Assembly (NCBI GenBank): GCA_947455145.1
Contig: CANGME010000004.1
Coordinates: 184,604-248,603, forward strand
Length of the DNA stretch: 64,000 bases
Direction: 5' to 3'
Source of the DNA: Comamonadaceae bacterium
GTDB lineage: Bacteria > Pseudomonadota > Gammaproteobacteria > Burkholderiales > Burkholderiaceae_C
Each line of letters opens with the position of its first letter. Position 1 is the first letter of the stretch. The translations under genes were made by a program, and so were the position numbers. Below the pieces are notes generated by a model. It saw only the letters and a list, made by a program, of their open reading frames with translations. It made no database searches and had not been told where the DNA came from. Positions 20,268 through 29,784 of this stretch are shown piece after piece.

Positions 20268-20969
20268 ATGCCCCTCAAAGACCTGCCCCCCGACGCCCGC
20301 CCACGTGAAAAACTGCTGGCCCGTGGCCCTGCCGCCCTGAGTGATGCGGAGCTGCTGGCCCTGCTGCTGCGCACAGGCATAAAGGGTAAGGGCGTGTTGC
20401 AGATGGCCGATGAGCTGCTTCACCTCAAAATCAACGACTCTGGCGATGCGGGCTTTGACGGCATTGCTGGCCTGCTACACGCCACCGCTGACGACCTCAA
20501 ACGCATCAAAGGCCTGGGGCCTGCCAAGCGGGCCGAGATTGTGGCGGTGCTCGAACTCGCCCGACGCGCCATGGCCCAGCGCCTACAGGAGCGCGAGGTG
20601 TTTGCAGATCCGCAAGCCGTGAAGCACTACCTGCAGTTGCACCTGGCCGCCAAGGGGCATGAGGTGTTTGCGGTACTTTTCTTGGACAGCCAAAACAAGC
20701 TGCTGGCGATGGAAGAATTGTTTCGTGGAACTTTGTCCCAAACCAGCGTGTACCCGCGTGAAGTCGTGCTACGCGCCCTGCACCACCACGCCGCCGCCGT
20801 GGTGCTGGCGCACAACCACCCCAGTGGCTCGGTGGAGCCCTCACGCGCGGACGAGGCGCTGACGCAGACCCTCAAAGCCGCACTGGGTCTGATTGATGTG
20901 CGCGTGCTGGACCACGTGATTGTGGGCGCAGGACAGGCCCTGTCTATGGCCGAGCGGGGGCTGATGTGA
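20268..20969 (+). CDS. radC: RadC family JAB-domain protein
   Basis: 233 residues. An N-terminal helix-hairpin-helix region ([16 protein letters not shown]) is followed by a RadC/JAB metalloprotease-like domain with the HNHPSG zinc motif and the downstream Asp (SRADEALTQ). The original link to DNA repair has been disputed and the biochemical activity is not settled. The stop overlaps the GTG start of the Smr gene by 4 bp. Divergent from fkpB across about 50 bp. Confidence 0.93.
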   Translation: MPLKDLPPDARPREKLLARGPAALSDAELLALLLRTGIKGKGVLQMADELLHLKINDSGDAGFDGIAGLLHATADDLKRIKGLGPAKRAEIVAVLELARRAMAQRLQEREVFADPQAVKHYLQLHLAAKGHEVFAVLFLDSQNKLLAMEELFRGTLSQTSVYPREVVLRALHHHAAAVVLAHNHPSGSVEPSRADEALTQTLKAALGLIDVRVLDHVIVGAGQALSMAERGLM

Positions 20970-21676
20970 AGCAAGCAATTTCGGACAAACTGAAAGTCAA
21001 GATCAGCGCCTTGGGCGACCTCAAAGTCGTCAAGCGCGCCATCGAAGTCCAAGCCAAGGCACAAGCCGAACTTGCCATAGCACAGACTTTGAAGCTGCGC
21101 CAATTGAGCAGTGACAAAGACCTATTCATCAAAGCCGCTGGTGTTGTTCAACCCATTACTGATCAACGCAAGGCGATCCTTGAAAGGAAGCCAATTGAGC
21201 CCAACCCAGTTCAAAAAAAACGCGACGAAGAATCCGTACTACGCGAATCCCTGAGTGATGAGTTTGACGCCACGACGCTGCTGTCTACTGACGCTGACCT
21301 GAGCTACACCCGCCCGGGAATTGGCCCGGATATCGTGCGCAAGTTGCGTCTGGGCCACTGGACGATTCAGGCTGAAGTGGATCTACACGGATTGCGCATT
21401 GATGAGGCTCGCGACGCCCTGGGTCGATTCATCCGAGAGGTTCAAAAACAAGGACTTCGCTGTGTACGTGTGGTGCACGGCAAGGGTCTGGGCTCACCTG
21501 GCAAGACACCCGTGCTCAAAGCCCGAGTACTAAGTTGGTTGGTTCAAAAAAATGAAGTACTAGCCTATGTGCAAGCCAAGCCCGCACAAGGCGGTGCAGG
21601 AGCATTAGTTGTGCTGTTGCAACCACACTCTTATTCGAGGAAAAAAGTATCGCCAGATCCTAAAAAGTTTGAATAA
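20966..21676 (+). CDS. Smr-domain protein (DNA/RNA endonuclease-like)
   Basis: 236 residues from a GTG at 20966. The N-terminal 125 residues are charged and helical; the C-terminal part is an Smr domain with [17 protein letters not shown] and [14 protein letters not shown]. Stand-alone Smr proteins act as endonucleases on nucleic acids or on collided ribosomes, depending on the branch. Translational coupling to radC suggests joint expression. An imperfect hairpin (GGGTCG/CGACCC) lies just past the stop but lacks a T run. Confidence 0.87.
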   Translation: MKQAISDKLKVKISALGDLKVVKRAIEVQAKAQAELAIAQTLKLRQLSSDKDLFIKAAGVVQPITDQRKAILERKPIEPNPVQKKRDEESVLRESLSDEFDATTLLSTDADLSYTRPGIGPDIVRKLRLGHWTIQAEVDLHGLRIDEARDALGRFIREVQKQGLRCVRVVHGKGLGSPGKTPVLKARVLSWLVQKNEVLAYVQAKPAQGGAGALVVLLQPHSYSRKKVSPDPKKFE

Positions 21677-21744
21677 TTACCTCAGTGCTTAAGGTTAAAT
21701 TACCCTAGCCGAGGGTCGGTTATCTTTATCTTTATCGACCCAGT

Positions 21745-22599
21745 TTACTTAGCTTTCGAATCCTCACCAATGATGAACGAATCTTCCCAACGCGAAGAAG
21801 CGGTTTTCGAGGTGGTGTCTAGTACTATCCCCACACTTGCCTTCAGACTCTCTATAGCCGCCAATCGTCTCTTGCGATTTCCGTCAAGTTTTGCGTGTAA
21901 ATTTTGACGGACGTCTACGGCTTGATTTGAAGGCACAGGACTTTCAGGTTCTTCATGCGCAGGCGTCTGCGCATTAATCCGTGTTCCATCCTGCTTAGAT
22001 TGGTCAAAACCCCGAGATGAAGGTAATTCTTCAAATTCACTTTGAATCTGAGCCTGCGGCCACTCCTCATTCAAGAAAAATTTACGCAAGGATTCGAGTG
22101 TCGGAAGATCATGGGGGCCTAAAACGGTATATGGCAACCCAATACCTTCAAAAAAATTCTTTTTGAAGTCTCTTCGACTTGCCTTTAGTCCCTTGACTCC
22201 GGGGACATCAATGCAACCAATTACTCTTCCAGAAGGTGAGCACAGGGTAAAACTGCAATAGATGTCTTTGATCTGTACCAAGGTCTCCAAATCGCCGGAA
22301 GTTCCACTCAAAAAGCGAACCACAGGAACCTTGATAAGCACCTCATACTCAGGAAAAACCTGCTTTAACCAAATCCAAACCGAACGATCTACTGCGCTAA
22401 ATAGGGGCCTTTGCCTAAGTTCAAAATGGTCAGGAAACTGTGTTTCATTGGCTTGCTTTCTCGCTTGCCCACGACGATACATAAAGTAACCCAATGCAAT
22501 TGCGAAAGGCGCAAGACCCAAAAGTCCCATCGTTACGATGTCCAACATATGCTCCAATTTTTTGTTGGAGTCTAATGCGTTTTTTCTAGCTTCAACCAT
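21745..22599 (-). CDS. Membrane-anchored DUF2726-like protein, copy 1
   Basis: 284 residues. A short lead is followed by one membrane helix (VTMGLLGLAPFAIALGYFMY), a basic stop-transfer segment and a cytoplasmic domain that resembles DUF2726 (FSAVDRSVWIWLKQVFPEYEVLIKV, then GRVIGCIDVPG). The last 90 residues are polar and probably disordered. The function is unknown; DUF2726 has been compared with restriction-endonuclease-like folds, but the catalytic signature is not clear here. A paralogue lies directly upstream on the same strand. Base composition is AT-richer than in the neighbouring radC and corC-like genes. Confidence 0.6.
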   Translation of the reverse strand: MVEARKNALDSNKKLEHMLDIVTMGLLGLAPFAIALGYFMYRRGQARKQANETQFPDHFELRQRPLFSAVDRSVWIWLKQVFPEYEVLIKVPVVRFLSGTSGDLETLVQIKDIYCSFTLCSPSGRVIGCIDVPGVKGLKASRRDFKKNFFEGIGLPYTVLGPHDLPTLESLRKFFLNEEWPQAQIQSEFEELPSSRGFDQSKQDGTRINAQTPAHEEPESPVPSNQAVDVRQNLHAKLDGNRKRRLAAIESLKASVGIVLDTTSKTASSRWEDSFIIGEDSKAK

Positions 22600-22816
22600 A
22601 TTTACTGATATTTACATTGCAGCTTAACTGTACCCAATGAATCGCCTTGGGTTTCCTAGACAGACCCAAGCGGCATTAACTATTGGCCGCTTCAATTCTG
22701 AATTCTTCGGGAACCTTGTTTGCTTGTTCATAAACACATCTTCTACCTCTTGAAATTGAGGTTATCAGTTGCCTACAAAACGTGGGGCGATTCACAATCA
22801 CATCAACTCAAAACGG
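22600..22816. other. Spacer between the two DUF2726-like genes with a hairpin
   Basis: 217 bp with no credible gene. It contains a 7-bp hairpin (CTTGGGT at 22646-22652 with ACCCAAG at 22664-22670) but no T run on either strand, so I do not call a terminator. Confidence 0.4.
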
Positions 22817-23482
22817 CTAAGCAGCTTGCCCGGAAGGCCGCAGTTTACGATTGGAGTTCAGTTTGGAGTGCAAGCTATGACGTACATTCGCAACACTATC
22901 TTTCTCGGCATGTACCGTTGAAGACTCAAAGACCAGCGATGACTCCAATGTTTCTGAGTCATCCATAAGTGGGATTAAAGGCATGGACTCATTAAGAAAA
23001 GCAGCACGCAATGCTTGCATCGATGGGAGCGAATCGACCTCTAATACGGTATATGCCAACCCAAAGCTTTGAAAAAGTTTTTTCTTTAAATCACGTCTAC
23101 TGCCCTGAATCGTCTTCGCATCAACAATATCCATGCAGCCGACCACCCGTCCATGTGGGGAGCACACAGTGAATGTGCAGTAAAGACCTTTTAATTGAAC
23201 GAGTGACTGTAAATCAACCGAACCACCGCTTAGAAAACGCAGAACTGGAATTTTCAAAAGTATTTTGTGCTCAGGAAATACCTGCTCCAACCAGCACCAA
23301 GCAGCTTGATCAAGCTCATTAAACAATGGCTTCAACTTTGGAGCGATGAGTTCTGTCAGCTTCTTTACATGCCTTATCCTGTGCTCCATCCAACTGCGGT
23401 AACCCAACCCTCCGACAACAAGTCCGACAACCGCAGGCAGAAGCACGTCCAAAGTCAAAATACTCAATTTCGTACTCCTCAT
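22817..23482 (-). CDS. Membrane-anchored DUF2726-like protein, copy 2
   Basis: 221 residues. One N-terminal membrane helix (DVLLPAVVGLVVGGLGY) then the same domain as copy 1. Shared blocks include WLxQVFPE, RFLSGxSxDLxxLVQ, YCxFTxCSPxGRV and SRRDxKKxxF, and both end with a similar H-S/A-K-L-x-x-NRK block. Copy 2 lacks the long polar tail of copy 1. The pair is most simply a tandem duplication. No partner gene is recognisable; the function is unknown. The ATG at 23482 is 44 bp before the end of the upstream CorC-like gene. Confidence 0.6.
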   Translation of the reverse strand: MRSTKLSILTLDVLLPAVVGLVVGGLGYRSWMEHRIRHVKKLTELIAPKLKPLFNELDQAAWCWLEQVFPEHKILLKIPVLRFLSGGSVDLQSLVQLKGLYCTFTVCSPHGRVVGCMDIVDAKTIQGSRRDLKKKLFQSFGLAYTVLEVDSLPSMQALRAAFLNESMPLIPLMDDSETLESSLVFESSTVHAEKDSVANVRHSLHSKLNSNRKLRPSGQAA

Positions 23483-23526
23483 TTTTGATGGAGTCTAAAA
23501 CCGCATCGCTCAACGGCGCGCCCTTC

Positions 23527-24825
23527 TTACAGCTCTTTACATGCGTTACTTGCCAGCACTTTATCTATGCGGCGATTGTCCAGATCCACCACCTCAAACA
23601 CCCAGTCTGCACACTCAATTCGCTCCCCAACTGCAGGCAAATGACCGCTTACCCACTGCAGCAGCCCAGCCACCGTGTTGTAACGGACACGCTCTTCGTT
23701 TGGCAGTTCCCGAATGGAAAGCCGGGCCTTGAGCTCACTGACGGGCATCAGACCGTCAATTAACCAGGAACCGTCGTCTCTCAGTGTGGCCCAGGCGTCT
23801 ATCTGCGCCACGGGTTGCAACTCTCCCGTGATCGCTTCGAGCAAATCAACGGGCGTCACCAGTCCCTGCACCACGCCATACTCGTCCACCACAAAAACCA
23901 TGCGCCCCGAACGCGCACGAAACTGCTCAAGCAGCTCCATGCCCGAGAGCGTCTCTGGCACGAAATTGGCGGGTTGCACATGGGCCTCAATACTGCCAGC
24001 GTAGTTCTCCCCAAGCGCTAGTAATTTACCCACATTGATGAGCCCCACCACGTGCTCCATGGAGCCGCGACACACCGGATACCAGGAATGCGCGCCGCGC
24101 TCCCCCGCCACACCGACGATCTGCAAACACGCACTTACCGTGAGCGATGCCTCCAGCCACGCCACATCCGTCAGTGGCACCATCAGCGATGTTAAGGGTC
24201 GCTCATCGAGTTGAAACACGTTTTGCACCATTTGATGCTCGTGCTGCTCAATCACACCCGCGTCAACGCCCTCTTCTAAGTTGGCCGTGATTTCTTCTTC
24301 CGTCATGCTTCGGGTGGCCGTGGTGTCTATGCGCAGCAGCATGAGCGTGCCCTGCGTGGTGGCCGACAGTAACTTGACAAAAGGCTTGGCAGCCGTGGCC
24401 AACCACAGCATAGGGCGTGACACCCAACGCGCCACCAATTCAGGGTGAAGCTGCCCAATGCGCTTGGGCACGAGTTCGCCAAAAATAATGGTGGTGAAGG
24501 TGATGAGTGTGACCACCAATGCGGTGGCGGAGATGGCCGCAGCACCTTCGGCCACCCCCCATCCCATGAACCAGCGTGCCACACCTTCACTGAACGCCGC
24601 CTCTCCAACAATGCCGTTGAGCACGCCGATAGAGGTGATGCCCACTTGCACCGTAGAGAGAAATTGATTGGGATTGCCCAGCAACGTGAGCGCCGCTTGT
24701 GCGCCCTTGTCGCCCTCATCAGCCATGCTGTTGAGCCGCGCCTTGCGGCTGGCAGCCAAGGCTAACTCCGACATGGCAAAAACACCGTTAAGCAGCGTGA
24801 GAAAAGCAATCAGGAAAAATTCCAT
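23527..24825 (-). CDS. CNNM/CorC-type hemolysin-family membrane protein
   Basis: 432 residues from the ATG at 24825. The N-terminal DUF21 membrane domain (EFFLIAFLTLLNGVFAMSEL and two more hydrophobic segments to about residue 150) is followed by a CBS pair (VPLTDVAWLE, DEYGVVQGLVTPVDLLEAI) and the CorC_HlyC domain at the C-terminus. Such proteins are implicated in magnesium or cobalt export and resistance; the hemolysin label is historical. It is divergent from apaH with only 15 bp between the start codons, so the promoters must overlap the neighbouring coding sequences. Confidence 0.9.
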   Translation of the reverse strand: MEFFLIAFLTLLNGVFAMSELALAASRKARLNSMADEGDKGAQAALTLLGNPNQFLSTVQVGITSIGVLNGIVGEAAFSEGVARWFMGWGVAEGAAAISATALVVTLITFTTIIFGELVPKRIGQLHPELVARWVSRPMLWLATAAKPFVKLLSATTQGTLMLLRIDTTATRSMTEEEITANLEEGVDAGVIEQHEHQMVQNVFQLDERPLTSLMVPLTDVAWLEASLTVSACLQIVGVAGERGAHSWYPVCRGSMEHVVGLINVGKLLALGENYAGSIEAHVQPANFVPETLSGMELLEQFRARSGRMVFVVDEYGVVQGLVTPVDLLEAITGELQPVAQIDAWATLRDDGSWLIDGLMPVSELKARLSIRELPNEERVRYNTVAGLLQWVSGHLPAVGERIECADWVFEVVDLDNRRIDKVLASNACKEL

Positions 24826-24840
24826 GGAACACAAGCGAGA

Positions 24841-25686
24841 ATGAACACCATGGCACTTTACTTGATTGGCGACATCCAGGGCTGCAACAACGCGTTGCAG
24901 CGGCTGCTGGACAAAATTTCTTTTTCTCCCAGCCGCGACACGCTCTACCTGCTGGGTGATCTGGTGAACCGGGGACCGGATCCTTTGGCGGTGCTGCGTC
25001 GCCTGATGGGCTTGGGTGCTTCAGCGCATTGCCTGCTGGGCAACCATGACCTGCACTTGCTGGCCGTGGCCCACGGCGTGCGGCCTGCCCACCAGCACGA
25101 CACGTTGGACGGCATCTTGAATGCGGCTGACCGCCCCGCCCTACTGGACTGGCTGTGCCAGCAGCACTTGGCGATCTTCGACAACTTTCGGGGTGAGGAC
25201 ATTTTGATGGTGCACGCGGGCGTATTGCCTGCGTGGACAGCCACCCAAACAATAGCACTGGCGAATGAAGTTGAGGCGGTATTGCGCGGCCCAGATCTGG
25301 CTGACTTTTTGCACCATATGTACGGCAATGCACCTGTGGCTTGGGACAACTCACTGCGCGGCGCGGATCGCCTTAGGGTGATCGTCAACGCCCTTACTCG
25401 CTTGCGGTTTTGCACTCCAGAGGGTCATATGGAGTTTCAACATCACGGGGGGGTAGAGACTGCACCGCCAGGCTATTTGCCCTGGTTTGACGCGCCGGGT
25501 CGATGCACGGCAGATGTCACCGTGGCTTTTGGCCATTGGTCTCGCTTGGGTTGGCTGGAACACCTCCAGCTGCTAGCGCTGGACACGGGTTGTGTGTGGG
25601 GTGGTTGTTTGAGTGCCATTCGCCTGGACGATTCTGTGCCGAATCGTCCGCACCACCTGATTCAGGTCAAGTGCTCGACGCTGTGA
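24841..25686 (+). CDS. apaH: Symmetrical bis(5'-nucleosyl)-tetraphosphatase
   Basis: 281 residues. Cleaves Ap4A into two ADP and, in enterobacteria, removes Np4 caps from RNA. Metallophosphatase signatures in order: GDIQGC, GDLVNRGP and LLGNHD, then VHAGVLP and the C-terminal FGHWSRLG. Met codons at 24841 and 24850 both fit; the first is used. Its 3' end overlaps the convergent helicase gene by 20 bp. Confidence 0.95.
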   Translation: MNTMALYLIGDIQGCNNALQRLLDKISFSPSRDTLYLLGDLVNRGPDPLAVLRRLMGLGASAHCLLGNHDLHLLAVAHGVRPAHQHDTLDGILNAADRPALLDWLCQQHLAIFDNFRGEDILMVHAGVLPAWTATQTIALANEVEAVLRGPDLADFLHHMYGNAPVAWDNSLRGADRLRVIVNALTRLRFCTPEGHMEFQHHGGVETAPPGYLPWFDAPGRCTADVTVAFGHWSRLGWLEHLQLLALDTGCVWGGCLSAIRLDDSVPNRPHHLIQVKCSTL

Positions 25687-27175
25687 ACAAGGCGGCAACC
25701 TTGCGCTTAGTCTTGATGTTGGCCGACAGGCTACGGCCACCGGCGCGTTGAGTTGTCTCCCATGCGGGCTTAGCGTCCTCGGCGACAGTAGCACTCGCCT
25801 CATAAGGTTTGTCAAAGAACGGATCGCGCGCCGCCTGCACCGGGCGGGCGTAGTCACGCGGGGAGGCGCGCTCGCGGCGCACGATTTCTTCGCGCTCGGG
25901 CGAGTACATGCGACGCCCATCGTTGATGCGACCCTGCTTGTGGATGTCGGGCTGGTCTTCGTCAAACTCCACCGCCTCCAACTCGATCTTGGTTTTGATG
26001 AGTTTTTCAATATCGCCAACCAAGCGCGCATCCTTGGCAGAGACAAAGCTCACGGCCAGGCCAGAAGCCCCGGCGCGACCGGTGCGGCCAATGCGGTGTA
26101 CATAGTCTTCGGCGTTAAAGGGCACGTCAAAGTTAAAAACAGCGGGGACGTCCTTGATGTCCAGACCGCGAGCGGCCACATCGGTACACACCAAAAGATC
26201 AACCTCGCCTTTTTTGAAGGACTCCAATGCTTTGAGGCGCTCGTCCTGGCTCTTGTCGCCATGCAAGGCTGTGGTCTTCAGACCTTCACGCTCCAGGCTA
26301 CGAGCCAAGCGGGCGCAGCCGAGTTTGCTGTTCACAAATACAAAGGCCTGCTTCATGCCACGTGACTTCAAAATTTGGTGCAGGGCACGGCGCTTATCGT
26401 CTTCTGGCACGCTGTAGAAGTGCTGCTCCACGGTGGAGGCCGTGGCGTTGGAGCGCGCCACTTCAATCGTGATGGGGTCTTGCAGGTAGCTGCTGGCCAA
26501 GCGCTTGATTTCAGATGAGAAGGTTGCGCTGAACAAGAGCGTGGTGCGCTGCTTGGGCAGGTAGGAGAGGATGCGCTGCAGGTCGGGCAAAAAGCCGATG
26601 TCGAGCATGCGGTCAGCCTCGTCCAGTACAACGTACTCCACTTGGTTGAGTACGGCGTTTTTGGCTTCTATGTGGTCAAGCAAGCGGCCCGGTGTAGCCA
26701 CCAACACTTCAACGCCTTTTTTCAGCTCCAGTGTCTGCGGCTTCATGTCGATGCCGCCAAACACTACGGCGCTGCGCAGGTTGGTGTACTTGGCGTAGAG
26801 CTTGACCTGCTGGGCCACTTGGTCGGCCAGCTCACGTGTGGGCAACAGCACCAATGCACGCACCGGGTGGCGCGCAGGCGAGGTGGAGCTATTTTCATGC
26901 TTGAGCATTCGTTGCAACAGGGGCAGCGAGAAAGCAGCCGTCTTGCCGGTGCCGGTCTGGGCAGCACCCATCACGTCACGCCCTTGCAACACCACCGGAA
27001 TGGCCTGCGCCTGGATGGGTGTCATCGACACATAACCCATCTCGGCCACAGCGCGTGCCAGAGGTTCAGCCAGTTGCAATTGCGCAAAAGCATCAAGGCG
27101 ATTTTCGCCGTTGTCTGTGGGCTCGGCTGCTGCCGTGAGTTCGGTGGCGAGGGTGTCTGTGGCGATAGAGGTCAT
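25667..27175 (-). CDS. rhlE: DEAD-box RNA helicase (RhlE-like)
   Basis: 502 residues from the ATG at 27175. ATP-dependent RNA unwinding, for ribosome assembly or RNA decay. Motifs in order: Q motif near MTPIQAQAIPVVLQG, motif I AQTGTGKT, motif Ia PTRELADQ, DEAD (VLDEADRMLDIGF), SAT (FSATF), and motif VI HRIGRTGRAG. The basic, low-complexity C-terminus is typical for RNA binding. RhlE is the closest subgroup by overall motif pattern, with moderate certainty. It runs convergently into apaH. Confidence 0.9.
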   Translation of the reverse strand: MTSIATDTLATELTAAAEPTDNGENRLDAFAQLQLAEPLARAVAEMGYVSMTPIQAQAIPVVLQGRDVMGAAQTGTGKTAAFSLPLLQRMLKHENSSTSPARHPVRALVLLPTRELADQVAQQVKLYAKYTNLRSAVVFGGIDMKPQTLELKKGVEVLVATPGRLLDHIEAKNAVLNQVEYVVLDEADRMLDIGFLPDLQRILSYLPKQRTTLLFSATFSSEIKRLASSYLQDPITIEVARSNATASTVEQHFYSVPEDDKRRALHQILKSRGMKQAFVFVNSKLGCARLARSLEREGLKTTALHGDKSQDERLKALESFKKGEVDLLVCTDVAARGLDIKDVPAVFNFDVPFNAEDYVHRIGRTGRAGASGLAVSFVSAKDARLVGDIEKLIKTKIELEAVEFDEDQPDIHKQGRINDGRRMYSPEREEIVRRERASPRDYARPVQAARDPFFDKPYEASATVAEDAKPAWETTQRAGGRSLSANIKTKRKVAALFTASST

Positions 27176-27238
27176 CAAGTCTTGGGCTTCGGGTCAAAGG
27201 AACCCTACTTCAGGGCAAACCTCTATTATCCCCTCATA

Positions 27239-28141
27239 TCACAAAGTGCGGCTGGAAAAGGTGTCACAGGCCTTGACGCTGCCATTTTTCATGCCATTGC
27301 CAAACCACTGCTGGCGCTGCGCGCTGCTGCCATGGGTGAAGCTCTCAGGCACCACGGCGCGGCCACTGCCGCGTTGCAAGGCATCGTCGCCGATCTTGGC
27401 CGCTGCGTTCATGGCCTCTTCTACGTCACCCTGCTCCAGCAGTTGCCGTGCATCTTGCGCGTGATGCGCCCACACACCGGCCAAGCAGTCGGCTTGCAAC
27501 TCCAGCCGCACGCTCAAGGCGTTGGCCTCGGTGGCGCTGACGCGGCTGCGCATTTGCTCCATCTTGGCGCTGATGCCGAGCAAGTTTTGCACGTGGTGGC
27601 CGACCTCATGCGCAATCACATAAGCCTGGGCAAAATCACCGGGCGCGCCGAGCCGTGTTTTCAAGGTTTCATAAAAGCCAAGGTCAATGTAAACCTTCTG
27701 GTCACCGGGGCAATAAAACGGCCCCATGGCCGACTGGCCTTGGCCACAGGCGGTGGGTGTGGCCCCGCGAAACAGCACGAGCTTGGGCTCTTTGTACGTT
27801 GCCCCGCCCTTGGTGAATACATCCCTCCACACATCTTCGGTATCGGCCAGGATGGTGGACACAAATTTAGCCATATGGTCATCCGCTGGTGGCCTGTGCG
27901 CGGGCGCGTGCTGCACTTGGGCAGTGGGTGCGCCATCTCCGCTGAGCAAACTCAAAATGGTCAGCGGGTTGATGCCGAACAACCAACCGCCCGCAATGGC
28001 AATCACGATGGTGCCCACGCTCAGGCCGCGCCCACCCAGTAGCGCGCCCAGCAGCCCACCGCCGCCACCTCCACTGCTGTCTGAACCCCCATCGCGGCGG
28101 TCTTCGACATTTTCCGACTCTCGGTTGCCTTCCCATTTCAT
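27239..28141 (-). CDS. YpfJ-family neutral zinc metallopeptidase
   Basis: 300 residues from the ATG at 28141, preceded by AGGAG. A Gly/Ser/Asp-rich N-terminus, one membrane helix (LSVGTIVIAIAGGWLFGI) and a conserved zincin domain with HEVGHHVQ are visible, followed by LELQADCLAGVWAHH, which supplies the third ligand region, and a final GDDALQ block. The family (PF04228 type) is widespread and poorly characterised. Its start is 50 bp from the divergent ModA-like gene. Confidence 0.9.
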   Translation of the reverse strand: MKWEGNRESENVEDRRDGGSDSSGGGGGGLLGALLGGRGLSVGTIVIAIAGGWLFGINPLTILSLLSGDGAPTAQVQHAPAHRPPADDHMAKFVSTILADTEDVWRDVFTKGGATYKEPKLVLFRGATPTACGQGQSAMGPFYCPGDQKVYIDLGFYETLKTRLGAPGDFAQAYVIAHEVGHHVQNLLGISAKMEQMRSRVSATEANALSVRLELQADCLAGVWAHHAQDARQLLEQGDVEEAMNAAAKIGDDALQRGSGRAVVPESFTHGSSAQRQQWFGNGMKNGSVKACDTFSSRTL

Positions 28142-28191
28142 CACGGACTCCTGCGTTAAAGTTGGGCCATCGTACTACTTCACGCTGACCC

Positions 28192-28986
28192 ATGACACGC
28201 TTACGCACCGCCACTCGCCCCCTCAAAAATACCTTCACTTTCAGCGCCGCTTTCATCCTCTGCGCCGCTGTCTCAAGCGCCGCCTGGGCCGACAACATTC
28301 GCGTGCTGGCCGCTGGGGCTGCCAAAGCAGCTGTGGAGCGTATCGCGCCCGAATTCACCCGCCAGACCGGCCATACCTTGAGCGCCACCTTTGATACCGT
28401 GGGCGCGCAGCGTGACCGTGTGTTGAATGGCGCACCCGCTGGGGTGGCCGATGTGGTGATCTTGAGCAACGCCGCCATCACACAACTGCGTAGCGCTGCT
28501 CGTCTGACTCAAGACAGTGCGCAAGACATTGGCGTGGTGTCGGTCTCATTGGCCGTGCCTCAGGGCGCGCCCGTTCCTGACATCTCAAGCCCTGAAGCGC
28601 TGAAGCAAACCTTATTGGCGGCTCCCAGCATTGCCTACGCCGACCCGGCGCGGGGCGCCACAGCAGGAACGCACTTTGCCAAGGTGGTGGACAAATTAGA
28701 GTTGAGCCAGACACTGCAAGCGCGCATCACCGTGTTGCCTTTCGGTGTGGAGGTCATCAAGGATGTGTCGCACGGCAAATACGCGTTGGGCGTGAGCCAA
28801 TCGAGCGAAATTTTGCAGCACCCCGGCATCACGATGGTGGGGCCTTTGCCAGCCCCGTTAGCCTTGAGCACCGGCTATGCCGCAGCGCCAACCAGTGCGC
28901 AGCCCGCAGCCGCAGTGTTAATGACTTATTTAGCCAGTGAGGCAGCGCTCAAACACTTTCGGGCCACAGGTTTCTTGGCCGAGTAA
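28192..28986 (+). CDS. ModA-like periplasmic solute-binding protein, copy 1
   Basis: 264 residues. A signal peptide (FILCAAVSSAAWA) precedes a type II periplasmic binding fold of the molybdate-binding family: IRVLAAGAAKAAVERIAPEF, ARGATAGTHF, and a closing ALKHFRATGF. There is no modB or modC nearby, so this is an orphan binding protein; molybdate is not assured, since many ModA-like orphans bind other anions. It converges on a second, distinct ModA-like gene whose stop lies 15 bp away. Confidence 0.82.
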   Translation: MTRLRTATRPLKNTFTFSAAFILCAAVSSAAWADNIRVLAAGAAKAAVERIAPEFTRQTGHTLSATFDTVGAQRDRVLNGAPAGVADVVILSNAAITQLRSAARLTQDSAQDIGVVSVSLAVPQGAPVPDISSPEALKQTLLAAPSIAYADPARGATAGTHFAKVVDKLELSQTLQARITVLPFGVEVIKDVSHGKYALGVSQSSEILQHPGITMVGPLPAPLALSTGYAAAPTSAQPAAAVLMTYLASEAALKHFRATGFLAE

Positions 28987-29001
28987 ACGGCAAAGAAACG
29001 A

Positions 29002-29763
29002 TTACTCCACAAAGGGCTCAACCCCTTTGTCCCGTAAGATTTTTTCTGCGGCAGGTGATGTAAAAAATTTCAACATCTCACGCGCTGCATCGGCTTCTTT
29101 TGCTTTAGCGGACAGGCCTGCTGTGAAGCCGATCCAGGTTTGCAAAGCGGCTGGAATCGTCCCCAGCGACTGCACGCCCTGCACGCCGTTGATGCGTGAG
29201 GCCACCACCACCACCATGTCCACCTCGCCACTGGCCACCACCTCCACGTTGTACTCGGCGGGCATAGGGCGCATCTTGCTGGCCATGGCCTGGGTCAGGC
29301 CCATGCGCTCGATCACAGTGACAAAGTAGCGTCCGCTCGACCCCTCACCGGGGTAGGCAACCGACTTGCTGGCCAAGAGCGCGTTTTTAAAACCTTCCAC
29401 TGTGGAGATATCGGGCTTGGGCGCGCCCGCACGGATCGCCGCGCCGATGCCTGCGCGGCCCAGCACGGTACGGGTGCTTGCCACGATCTTGCCGTTCTTG
29501 ATTTGCTCGTCCAGAAAAGGAGGGTTGAGCACCGCCACATCAAAGGCTTCGCTCTCGTCAATCCGTTTTTTGACGCCGGGGTTGACCTCGAAATGAATCG
29601 TCACCTTGTGCCCGCTCAAGCGCTCAAACTGCGCGCCCAACTCGGTCACGGCGGCCTTGGCCCCGTTGCCGCTGAGCACCTTGATTTCGACCGCCAGTGC
29701 GGCATTGCTGCAAGCCATCGCCAAGGTGATGGAGGCCACTGCATTCAACAAACGATTCTTCAT
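29002..29763 (-). CDS. ModA-like periplasmic solute-binding protein, copy 2
   Basis: 253 residues from the ATG at 29763. Signal peptide SITLAMACSNAALA, then VEIKVLSGNGAKAAVTELGAQF, GEGSSGRYFVTVIE and a C-terminal helix ending near FTSPAAEKILRDKG. It is only distantly like copy 1. It lies 21 bp downstream of the lyase gene and is probably the last gene of the operon that starts with a Bug protein at 33567; that context suggests binding of an organic acid, by inference. Confidence 0.8.
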   Translation of the reverse strand: MKNRLLNAVASITLAMACSNAALAVEIKVLSGNGAKAAVTELGAQFERLSGHKVTIHFEVNPGVKKRIDESEAFDVAVLNPPFLDEQIKNGKIVASTRTVLGRAGIGAAIRAGAPKPDISTVEGFKNALLASKSVAYPGEGSSGRYFVTVIERMGLTQAMASKMRPMPAEYNVEVVASGEVDMVVVVASRINGVQGVQSLGTIPAALQTWIGFTAGLSAKAKEADAAREMLKFFTSPAAEKILRDKGVEPFVE

Positions 29764-29784
29764 GGTCAATATCTTTCAATGAAT

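Noticed and set aside
22646..22670. Hairpin between the DUF2726-like genes as a terminator
   Set aside because: No T run follows on either strand.
26642..28042. A 466-codon open frame on the plus strand
   Set aside because: It lies antisense to the DEAD-box helicase and the YpfJ-type peptidase, both with full motifs; its translation is His/Gln-rich shadow sequence without any family.
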